From contig MU401597.1 in assembly GCA_022579005.1 (NCBI GenBank), positions 6,014 through 70,013 of the forward strand: DNA of 64,000 nt, read 5' to 3'. The first letter of the stretch is position 1; every line of letters starts with the position of its first letter. Below, in pieces: positions 1 to 10,767 of the stretch. Both the position numbers and the translations under genes were made by a program. Below the pieces are notes generated by a model. That model did not search any database. It had not been told where the DNA came from and was given only the letters and a program-made list of their open reading frames with translations. The stretch is from Poronia punctata. Its lineage: Eukaryota > Ascomycota > Sordariomycetes > Xylariales > Xylariaceae.

Positions 1-102
1 TAATTTTAATTTTAATTTTAATTTTAATTTTAATTTTAATTTTAATTTTAATTTTAATTTTAATTTTAATTTTAATTTTAATTTTAATTTTAATTTTAAT
101 TT
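1..102. repeat. (TTTTAA)n array at window start
   Basis: About 17 uninterrupted copies of a 6-bp unit, TTTTAA, run from the first base, so the true left end lies outside the window. The unit is what the fungal telomere repeat CCCTAA becomes if every C is changed to T, and the orientation fits a left chromosome end. An ordinary AT microsatellite explains it equally well, because no unit keeps a C and the array is short. I am sure of the repeat, not of its origin. Confidence 0.9.
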
Positions 103-431
103 AAAATAAAACAGCTTGCTATATAATCTAATATAGCAGGTTATTATTTTATTAATTAATTAAATACCTATTTATATATAAGTTATAAAAGTAGGTTTAT
201 ATAATTAATAAAGTTATATTATAAACGCTTAATAAACGTTTATACACTTAATAAACGCTTAAAAATAAAGGTAAACGTTTAAACCTATTAATAAATGCTT
301 ATAAGTTCACTAGTCTATAAACGTTTATAACCTATCAACTGTAATTAAACAATTTATTTACAGTTTATCCAACCTACCAGAGGCTGGTACGGTACACTAC
401 CTACCTAACCCACAACACCTTACGCTTCATT
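103..431. other. AT-rich stretch upstream of the first gene
   Basis: AT-rich up to about 360, then close to normal composition. It contains several scattered, imperfect copies of ATAAACGCTT / AAACGTTTA (about 220-330) and a short hairpin near 112-142. No gene is visible. The last 70 bases are GC-normal and would hold the 5' leader of the gene starting at 432. Confidence 0.6.
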
Positions 432-1710
432 ATGAAGTTTCGGCGCATTAACGGTCAACTTGTTAGTTTGTCCTCTGAGGAATTGAGTGCCGTCTCATGT
501 CTGCTTCTCCGCACCCTTGAAGACAATCCTCCTGATTATGCCGATTCCGAAAAACGGGACCTGCCGTTCCAACCGCTTTCTTACCGAGACTTTATGCTCT
601 TCGAGCGCCACTACTATGGTGCTGCCATGGGCCTGACCAGTCTGTACCGTCCAACCGTCAATCTTGTGGCCCGGGTGTTTTCTACTGTTACCGGTGCCGA
701 CTTTCCCATGTTCAAACCACAAAGTCTATGGTACAGACAACCCATCTTTTATCAATCCAACCATCTAGCCTTCTATTCGGACGGTGCCTCCATCGTATAT
801 CCCGGCTACTGTAAGTATTTAGATGTCGAGCTGGAACTCGGTATCATACTAGGTAAGCCACTGTACAACGCCACCGTGGAAGAGGCAAGGGCTGCTATCG
901 CCGGCTTCTGTGTTTTGAACGACTTCTCCGTCCGGAATGGCCAGATGGAAGAAATGGCAAGGTGAGGACAGGGCCGCTGTTACTGCCGATACATGTATCT
1001 GGTTAACTGATCCGTGGGTTCTCTCCCTGTACCTGTTCACAGCACCTTTGGCCCACAGCATAGCAAGTCTTTTGCCAACTCCATCTCCTCTATCGTCGTC
1101 TCGGCAGATGAAATTATGCCGCATATCGACCACCTTATTGGTCGCATCACCATCAACAGCATGGTTGTCAAGGAACCCAAAGTAGACAAGTGGCAATTCT
1201 CAGTAGCGGAGGTTAGTGGTTCGCTACATCCCGATTTCCGTCTGTACACAGAACAAAAGTTGCGGTGCAAGAAGCCCGTGCATTTTATCCGTCACAATGC
1301 CGAGCGGGATTATCTCGACCATGCTAATACCTCATTCTCTATAGGCCCTTGCGCACGTCTCCAAAGGCACTCGCCTGTATCCAGGTGAGTTCTTTGGCAG
1401 CGGCACGTTTCCTGCCGGTGCTGGAATCGAATGGTAGGTCCACTGGCCTCGTCGTTTAATACAATATGAGCAGTCACCTAACCAACAACCCCTAGTATGT
1501 GAAAGACTTCCCACAAACAATTTTTATTCTGTTCCAAAGCGAACACTTTCGACAAACACCAGCCAAACCCCTGGCGGACGATCACGTATGGAGCTAATTG
1601 TATTTTATTGAGTAGACGCAGCGTTCCAGTTGCGCATAGGCGACGTTGTCAAGCTTGAGATCGACGGTATTGGATCTGTCACAAATACCATAGTGGCTGA
1701 AACGGCCTGA
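432..1710 (+). CDS. Fumarylacetoacetate hydrolase (FAH)-family protein, 3' end possibly broken
   Basis: The family cleaves C-C bonds of acylpyruvate-like substrates using a metal bound by Glu/Glu/Asp; the substrate here is unknown. Exon 1 (432-961) encodes the N-terminal region plus the YLDVELELGIILGKP segment with the metal-ligand glutamates and GFCVLNDFSVRNGQ. Intron 962-1042 is followed by exon 2 (1043-1211), STFGPQHSKSFANSISS to SVAE. Intron 1212-1344 has a GCTAATAC branch site; exon 3 starts at 1345 with ALAHVSKGTRLYPGEFFGSG. The family C-terminus, RIGDVVKLEIDGIGSVTNTI then AETA and a stop, is at about 1637-1710. Between 1434 and about 1620 I find no GT-AG intron that keeps frame; every option is off by one base or meets a stop just after GIEW. 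The gene may be a recent pseudogene, or a splice form was missed. It lies beside AT-rich DNA. Confidence 0.72.
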
Positions 1711-2279
1711 GGTGAGGGCGGCCCGGCAGCAAGTAATAAAGCGGCTTTATAGTTCCATAGACCCGGCTCCGGGCGCCTAGAAGCAGGGTGTCATTGTTTA
1801 AGGTATGTCGGACGGTGCGGGCCGGGGCATGCCTTCCGTAGCCTGTCGCGCTGCCTTTGGTGGCTGATTATTTGCCCTGTTACGTTCGCCCATTGCCTGT
1901 GTGGTTGCGGTAAGGGGCTACGAGTATGTCGTCGCTTGGCTGACAAACTCCCTTCGTCCTCATGGGGGTAAAGGTTAGTGGCATCAGGGTACCCCATTAA
2001 TCAGGTCGAAAAGATATTTATAGGCAGCGAGACATTCATTATCGCATATCCCGCTGATATCCAACGCGGGCATGACGGCTCGCCCAGCTTGTGTTATTCC
2101 GGCCGGAATGGAAACCCCCGGTCTTGGACTCGTTTATGGGCTGGGACAGCATATTAAGACAATGGTTGTAAATACGGACTTCTTCTGGCAGGGCTAACTG
2201 CACCAAACCGTTGTGGGCTTCTACCAGGGCGAGAAAACACGGCGCGCCTGGACCCCAGTGAGAGCAACGTGCCGTAGGT
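1711..2279. other. GC-normal sequence without a recognisable gene
   Basis: Composition is similar to the preceding gene, so this stretch escaped the AT-driving mutation of its neighbours. Short open segments exist on the plus strand (about 1805-1970 and 2025-2155) but each ends in a stop and none resembles a family I know. It is probably decayed coding or intergenic DNA. Confidence 0.4.
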
Positions 2280-2684
2280 AGAGGACAATGCTAAGGTCTA
2301 CCCATATTATACAAGCTACGGTTGCCCTTGTACTGACACGAGGGACAAGCACGCTAAGCATCTCAATATCCCACAGACTGGGGCAGACACAATCAGCAGA
2401 TTAGATAGCCTGGGCCGAGGTGACATGGCCTACAGCGTGTTTAGCTACTACAAGACTATCGCCGGACAATTTAGAATTTCTACGAACCGTTCAGGCGTGT
2501 GGTTATCGGCGAAGTGAGGAACAGGCTCGTTCAATGGCATCAACTGGACGCAGTGAAGATAATTCATTCCGAGGTTGCTCTGACAGGCAACAGGGTTTTG
2601 GGTGGCCTGTTTCTACTCCGGCTTAAATACGACCGGTACTGGCCGAGCCCATGGAATGGGCAACTCGTCGCCTCGCCCCTTTAG
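2280..2684 (+). pseudogene. Unrecognised broken reading frame
   Basis: A plus-strand segment following a stop near 2274 reads VEDNAKVYPYYTSYGCPCTD onward to SGVWLSAK, then a stop near 2515, then GTGSFNGINWTQ and another stop. After a one-base frame change near 2550 the reading continues as VKIIHSEVALTGNRVLGGLF LLRLKYD, ending near 2680. The balanced amino-acid composition, the GC-normal bases and the smooth continuation across the frame change suggest a former protein-coding gene. I do not recognise the family and assign no function. A chance open segment remains possible. Confidence 0.35.
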
Positions 2685-2949
2685 TGTCCAACGCTGACCG
2701 ATCGCAGGCTTTCCTACCGCGAAGAAGACGTAACAGGTACCGCGATGCGTAACTAGGTTACGTAATTGTATGTAGTGCCCGAGTTTACGAAGGTGATTGT
2801 GTTCCTGTTTTCCTGACCACCCTAATTTCTATAAAAGAATTCTGTATAAAAGAGGCTAGCAGATTACCTATTTTAAACAAAAAATAGCTATTGCTAAAAT
2901 ATATTAATTTTTATAAAGAGGTTTTTTTAGCATTAAGCACTGCTAATAA

Positions 2950-4730
2950 TTACCTAGCTATATAAAATTAGCTATAATATAGCTATAAGGTTAAATTAGC
3001 TAAAATAAAGTTTATAACCTTTAAAATTTACTTACTATAGTTATAACCTTTAAAATTAACTTAGTAAAGCTATAGCTTTTTAAATAACTTAAATTAGCTA
3101 TAATTATTACCTTTTAAATTAACCTAGCAAAGCTATAGCCTTTTAAATAACTTAAATTAACTATAACTATTACCTTTAAAATTTACCTAGTAAAGCTATA
3201 ACCTTTTAAATTTACTTGCTATAGCTATAACCTTTTAAACTTATTTATTATAACTATAACCTTTTAAATTAACCTGCTATAGCTATAACCTTTTAAACTT
3301 ATTTACTATAACTATAACCTTTTAAATTAACCTGCTATAACTATAACTTTTTAAAATAACCTATTAAAGCTTTAACCTTTTTAAATAACCTATTATAACT
3401 ATTATCTTTTAAGATAACCTATATTACTTATAGCTATAAAAGTAAATATAAAGGTTATAATTATAAAAGGTTATTATAAAAGTTATAATTAAAAAAGTAA
3501 ATAAAAGTTTTAGTTTAAATAACTTTTAATAATAAAAGCTAAAAAAGGTAATTAAAAGGGTTATAGCTATAAAAGGTAACTAAAAAGATTATAGCTATAA
3601 AAGATAACTAAAAAGGTTATAGCTATAAAGAATAATTTTTAAAGCTAAAGGCTAAAAGTATTAGTTTAATTAATTTTTAAACCTAAAAGCTAAAAGGTTA
3701 AAATTTCAAGCTATAACTAAAAAGGTAGATTTTAAAGCTAAAAGTTAAAAGAGTAACTAAAAAGGTTATAGCTATAAAAAGTTAAGTTAAATTATTTTTA
3801 AAGCTATAACTAAATATGTTAAAATTAAAAGCTATAGCTATAAAAGATAGTTAAAAAGTTTATAGCTATAAAAGGTAACTAATAAGGTTATAGCTAAAAA
3901 GGGTTAGGTTAAGTGATTTTTAAAGCTATAACTAAAAAAGGTAAATTTTAAAGCTAAGGGCTAAGAAGATCTAGTTAAGTTATTTTTAAAGCTATAATGA
4001 AAAAAAGTAGTTAAAAAAGTTATAATTAAAGCGGTTAAAATTTAAAGCTATAATTAAAAAGGTTAAATTTTAACGCTAAGAGCTAAAAGGTAACTAAAAG
4101 GGCTATAGCTATAAAAAGTAACTAAAAAGGTTTTAACTAAAAAGTTAAAATTTAAAGCTATAACTAAAAGAAGTAGTTAAAAAGGTTATAGCTATAAAAG
4201 GTAACTAAAAAGGTTATAAATATAAAAGGTAAAATTTAAAGCTATAAAAAGTCTAGGTTAAATTACTTTTAAAGCTATAACTAAAAGTATTAAAATCTAG
4301 GGCTAAAAGCTAAAAAAGTTTAAATTTAAAGCTATAAATAAAAAGGTTAAATAAAAAAGTAATAGCTATAAAAGGTAATTAAAAAAGCTATAGCTAAAAA
4401 AGGTTAAGTTAAATAATTTTAAAAGCTATAACTAAAAAGGTTTTAAATTTAAAGCTATAGTTAAAAAAGGTAGCTAAAAAGGTTATAGCTATAAAAAGTA
4501 AAATTTAAAGCTATAACTAAAGCAAATAAATAAAAAGGCTAACTTAAGTAATTTTTAAAACTAAAAGCTAAAAGGTTAAAATTTAAAGCTATAGCTAAAA
4601 GGGTTAAAAATAAAATCTATAGCTATAAAAGGTAATTAAAAAGATTATAGCTAAAAAAGGTTTTTAAAGCTAAAGGCTAAAAAAGTAAGTAGTTATAAAA
4701 GGTTATAGCTATAAAAGGTTATTTTTAAAG
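2950..4730. repeat. Degenerate satellite-like array with an orientation switch
   Basis: A diverged array of units of roughly 28-34 bp built around TATAGCTATAA and AAGGTTATAGC / AAGGTAACTAAAA. From about 2990 to 3430 the units read CTATAACCTTTTAAATTAAC; from about 3440 to 4730 they read in reverse complement (AAAAGGTTATAGCTATAAAA). The array is therefore two head-to-head arms with a switch near 3430-3450. It directly abuts the LTR at 4731. Its original composition is lost. Confidence 0.75.
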
Positions 4731-5396
4731 TGTAATAGATAATAGGTCTACTTTAAAGATAACTAAGTAGTTACTACTAAAGTAAAAAAGCGTTTATTAC
4801 ATATTAGCAAATTAAGCAGTAATTAATTTAATATTAAAAAAATAAGCAAAGCTTATTTTAAAAAATATAATATATATAGCATATTAATTAAAAGATTAAC
4901 TACGCGCTTTATAAATTGCATTATAATTATTTTAAGTTTATTAATAACAAGGTTATATATAATAACTAATAAAAAAAAGTTTATATACTTAGTATAAAGC
5001 ATGCGCGCTATATATTATTTATATAGCACTAAGTAAAAATACTTTTAAGTTATTTAATAATTATAATATTAAAAATAAAGATAAAATAAAAAGTATATAA
5101 TATTAAAAAAGTAAAAAGTATAAAGCATATTTTACTTATTGCTTAATTAAGTAGCAAATATAATTTACTTTATAGCTTTTATAAATAAAGCGTAAGTTAA
5201 ACTGCTTAACTAATATATAACTAAAATAAATATAAGTATTGCTTAATTATAAAACGTTAAGCAACGTATATTTATAAACTAGTTATATATATATATATTA
5301 ATTAATTTTATCTATTTAATATATATACTAGCTATGCTAATTTTAGCACTATTCTTTACTTTTTACTTTATTAAATATAGTTAATATAATTTATTA
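4731..5396 (+). repeat. Left LTR of element 1
   Basis: Begins TGTAATAGATAATAGG and ends ATATAGTTAATATAATTTAT-TA. Shared landmarks with the right copy include GCATGCGCGCTATATA, GCTTTTATAAATAAAGCG and TATACTAGCTATGCTAA in the same order and spacing. Length is about 666 bp. Confidence 0.82.
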
Positions 5397-8300
5397 AATT
5401 TATAAGCTTAGTTTGCTATTAAAAAACTAGTGCTTATATAAAATTGCTTTTTTTAAAAGCTAGCTTTATATAATTATATAATATTTTTTTATTAATTATA
5501 TTAGTTTTTTTAATAAGCTAATTCTTTTTATACTATATACTTTTTTTAAAACGTTTTTAGTTATTATATAGCATAATTTAATAACTATTAAAATATTTAA
5601 TAATACTTTTATATTTATTAAGTCTTTTATAAAGCTTGCTTATTTTTAAAACTAAAAACAATAGTATAAAACTATTTAAGTTACTATTACTACTAAAAAT
5701 ATTTTAAAAGATGTTAACTTAAATAAGTACTTTTTTAAGTACAACTTTAAAAAAGTTTTTAAATGCCTTTTTAAAGCAACTGCGCTTTAAGAACTTAAGC
5801 GTTATAGCGCTAAAAAGTACTATATAAACCTAAAAAAAAAAAAGTAATAAACTTTAAAAATTAATATAAAAGTTTATAGCAAAATAAATTAATACAAAAC
5901 TTACTATTTAACAAAGCTTTAAAATATAAAATATATAACGTAAAGCATATAAGCAGCTTTAAATTAACACTTTTTAAATATAAGTTAAAAAAATTGTTAA
6001 TATAAAGTATTATATATAAGTTAACGCAATATAAATAAAAAGCAGCAATCTAACGTTTTAAAATTAAATTAAAATATTATATAGTATTATTACGCTTTAT
6101 AAAGTTAACTATTATTTAATTACTTAAAAGCAATATTAAAAAGTTTTTATAAAAGCTAAAAAAAGCAATATTAAGTTTAATAAATAATATAAAAAATAAA
6201 CTATAATTTATTATAAAACGCTTAACTATAAGCTTAGAAGATTAAAAAACTACTTATAGTTAAAAGTTTATTATATATATTTTAACTAAAGCTTTAATTA
6301 AAGTAAGCTACTTAAAAAAGTTATTTTTTTATAAGCAAGTAAAAAGTAAACTATTTTTTATAATAAAAAAAATAAATTAGCTTATAGCTAACTTAGTAAT
6401 TATATATTAGTTAAAAAAAAGCAAAATATATAGCTATATTTACTACTGCTAAAAGTAGCTTAAAAGGCTTATTTTTAAAAAAGTTTTTTAAAAAACGCAA
6501 ATTATATAAGTTCTTTTGCAAAAAACTAGCAAAACATTTTTAAAAACCTAATAAGTACGCTTAATACTAGTTTATAATAACTAAATTTTATACTTTTAAC
6601 TAGGTACTAAAAATAACTAATAATAAGCTTAAAGCTATATAATAACGCTATTAAAATAATAAGTAAAGTAAGCTGCATAATAAAATTAAAAAGAAATAAA
6701 AAGTATTAAGCTTTGCTAAAGAATTATTACTTAGCAATAAAAGCTTAAATAATTTTTTAAGTTTAAAAAAAGAAGTTTAGCTACTATATAATATATTTCA
6801 TATAGTTATTAATTTTATTATAGTTAATAGCACTTAAAACAATTTTTATAAAATATATACTATTATTAGTATAAATAAACACGCACTATTAAACAATACT
6901 ATTTTAAATAACTATAGCGCAATATACTTAGTAAACTATATAAAGCTGCTTAATATAAAATTATTTATTTTAACTAAAAATAACTAAGTTAAAGCTAGCA
7001 TATTTCTTTTTAATTTTAAAAAAACGTAAAACTATTTAAAGTATGCTTAATATTTTTAAAAAAAGCTCTAGTGCTTAAAAATGTTTATTTTATTAAAGGG
7101 TTTTATATTAATATTATATTAAAAGCTAAGCTAAAAAATAAAAGAATCTAGTACTATAGCTTAAATTATACGTTGCGCTTTAAAATAATTATATATAACG
7201 TTATAGTTAAAAAACTATAATATAAGCATAACCTAGTTTTTTTTAGTATAAAATTTTTTTATTTTATTTTAAATTATACCTTTTAATAAATATTAACTAT
7301 ATAAAAAAATTTATAATAAGCGTAGCTAATTTAGTAATAACTACTACTAAACAAGCATTTTAACTTTTAAATAATTTTTTAAAACTATAAAAAGACAATA
7401 AAGTATTATAGCACTTTAAATTTAAGTACTTAAAAGCTAAAGCGCTAAAAGCTTTAAATTATAAGGTAAAAAATATAAAAATTAAAAAAACACTATATAT
7501 TAAATATAAAAGTTATATAATTAACTATATATTAAAAGTAATTTTTTATAAAACTTTAAAGCAACGCGTAAAGCGTTTATTTTAAAAAGTATATTAAAGT
7601 CTTTTTAACTATAAAAAATATAATAAAACATTTTAGTTCATTATTTTTAAAACTAAATACTTTAAAATATTATATACTTTTATAATATAATATTAAACTT
7701 AATAAAAAGTTTTTACTAAATTTGCTATATTTAAAAACCCAGTATAGCGTTGCTATAAGCTTATAATAGCACTATTTTACTATACTAATAAATAAGCAGT
7801 AATTATAATTAATAATTAAACACGTTACTAACTATAATATAAAAGAAAATTAAAATTAAAATACTATTAAAGTATATAAAAAAACTAATTAAAGCAGCTA
7901 AATAAGCAAGCAAAAAAGTTATAAAAAACGCTAAAATTATATTATATAGCATAAGCTTTTTAATTAAGCTATAGCTTAAAGCTATTAAAGCTACTATATA
8001 GTTATATAATTAAAGCTTAATATTTAGTTTAACTACTATTTTTGTTAATATATACTATTAATAAGCAAAGTATTAATAAGTAATAGTTAGCTTAACTAGT
8101 TAAAAATAATAGCTTATAAGTATAAAGCATATTTATTAAAGCAAGATTACTTTATTAATAAAAATAAGCAGAAATTTAAACTTAAGCTATGCGTATATAT
8201 TAATTATATAGTTAAATATATAGTATTTAATATATACTAAGTATAAACACTTACTATAAAAAAGGTTATTATAATTTAAAATATTAAATTTAATAAATAG

Positions 8301-10172
8301 CAGTTTTATAACTTTAAAAAATATAAAAAGAAAATATATATAAGCATAAAATTATATAAATTTGCTAAAGTTAATTAAATCCTTTAGTAGTTTATTAATA
8401 AACTATTTAATAAAAAGTTAAAAGCATAAATATAATAGCAAAAGCATTTAAAAAAAGCATTATAAAAAGCTAATTAACTTAAAAGTAAGCACTATATAAT
8501 ATAAGTATTTAAAAGCTTTTAAAAGCAAAAGTTAAAAATAAATATAGCTAAAAAACTAATAAAAAAAGTTAAATATATTTTAAAACTTTTTTTATAAATA
8601 AAACTTTTTTTTAATAACGCTTAAACTATTAAAGCTGGTTTAAAGCAAGCAATTTTAAAAAAAACCTTTTAAAAAGTATTAATATAAAGCAACTAAATAA
8701 AAACAGTATATAATATTTATTAAATATAATATAAAAACATATAATATAATAAGCTTAAAAGTAGCGCATTTAAAATATCTTTAAATTTTTACTTAAAATT
8801 TAAAAAATTTAAAATAAAGCTTTATTAAGTACTTTTACTATACTAACTATATATATTATAAAGAAATAAGCAATTAACTAAAGTATATAAAAAATAACTA
8901 GTTAACTAAACAAATAAGTAATTAATTAGCTTATATATTAAATAGCTAAATAGCTTATAAAATAAGCAGTTAATTATTTTATAAGTAGAAAATAAGCTAG
9001 TTTTTACTTAAAAAGTAGTAGCAAAAGTAGTAGTAATTAAAAAAAACTATAAAAAAACTAATTATTTTAATTAAATTTAAACTAAAAATAAAGCTTTTAA
9101 ATTTAATTTTAAATTTAAGAAAATATAAAAAAATCTAGCTATTTAAAAGTAATTTAAGCAAAAAAAGTTAATTTAAGCAAAGTATAGCACTAAAAGCAAC
9201 TAAGCAAAGTAAAAAAACAGTTAAGCAACGCTTAATAGTTTTTAAGTAATATATAAAAAAAGCACTTATATAATAAGCAAAGGTTTTAAAGCTGCTATTA
9301 TAGTTGTTTGTTTAAAAAGATACTATGCTAGCAGCGTAAATCCTTTTTTTAAAAAAAGCATAATTATATTTTTTAAAAAAGGCTGCCTTGCTACTATAAG
9401 CGTAGCAATTAAAAAAAGTAAAGCTAGTATAATTTAAAGTACTTTTAATAAAACTAGCGCTTTTATAAACGCTAATAAAAAGCTTATTAAAAGTTAAAAA
9501 AAGAATAATAATAATAAAAATAGCAATAGTATAAAAAAAAGCTAATTGCTATATATAATGCTTTTAACGTTTTTATAAAAAACTTAAAATAACTTTTATT
9601 AAAAAACAAAAGATCTTTTAATAATAAAAAAGGAAAGCAAAGTAATTTATAAAGCTTTAAGTTAAAGAAAAATAAAAAAAGCGCTGCTTAAAATAAAATA
9701 TAAATATATAAAAAAGGTTTACTTGCTAGCTTTATATATAAGCTAAAAACTTAAAAAGGTTAAGCTAAATAACTTAAATAACTTTAATAAGTTAAGCTAT
9801 ATAGTTTATGCTACTATATAGTATAAAAAACATTTTTATTTTTAAAAACAATTGCTTTATAAAGTTTTTATAAATATTTTTTTAAAATACTTAAAAGCTA
9901 TATATATAGGCAATTATAAGCATAAAGCGTTATACGTAGTATTTATAGCAGCAGTATAATAAAAAGCAATAAAAGAATTAGTATAGCGCTATTAAAGCGT
10001 ATATATTATAATAATTTTACTAAGCTGCTACTTTTAAAGTAAAAAAACTTAGCTATACACTTTTTAAAAAACTAATTTTAAAAAAGCGTAAAGCGTAAGC
10101 TAACTTAAATACTTTTGCTTAATATAATAAAAACTTTTTTAAAAGCAAAGTAAAAAGCAAGCTATAGTAGGT

Positions 10173-10767
10173 CCGAAAAAAAACGCACAATAAATCCAGA
10201 TTTAAGCTAACGTAACCTATAATACCTATTAAGTTTAAACATTAATAACTTGGTAAATAGTAACGCTATTAAAACCTAATTACCTATAGTGAAAGGATAA
10301 GCTGTTAAGCCTTTTAAAACATTTCTTAGCTTTATATAAAACCCAGGATTAAGCAATCTATGTAAGTTTAAAGAAGATATAATAAAATAGACTTATTTTA
10401 AAAATATACCCTATATTTTAAACTACTATAACTACTTATTAAAAGCACTAGTTAAAAAGACCTTACATATATATAAAGACCAAGCCTTTTATAAACTTAA
10501 AAACAATTTTTAAAATCTTTTATTTTTAATATTTACATTTTTTATATTTAAAAGAAATCAAGGTTTATAAAATAAACATGCAGGTTTAAAGCTTAATAAT
10601 CTAGTACCTAGCTAGGAAATAAAAATTAAAAAAATATCTTTAAGATTTAACGCCTTTTAATTATATTATATAAGTTATTCTATATTTATATCGCCTTGAT
10701 ATATAAAGATATTTAGGTTTAAACTTAATACGTATATTAAAATATAAGCGTTGTGCGTTTTTTTCTA
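10173..10767. mobile_element. Candidate small DNA transposon remnant inside element 1
   Basis: This island keeps more C and G than its surroundings. Its ends carry inverted sequence: GAAAAAAAACGCACAA near 10175 and the complement, TTGTGCGTTTTTTTCTAG, ending near 10768. A second inverted match, TATTAAGTTTAAAC (10227-10240), pairs exactly with 10717-10730. No target duplication could be fixed and no transposase is visible. A non-autonomous element inserted into the LTR element is the likeliest reading. Confidence 0.45.
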
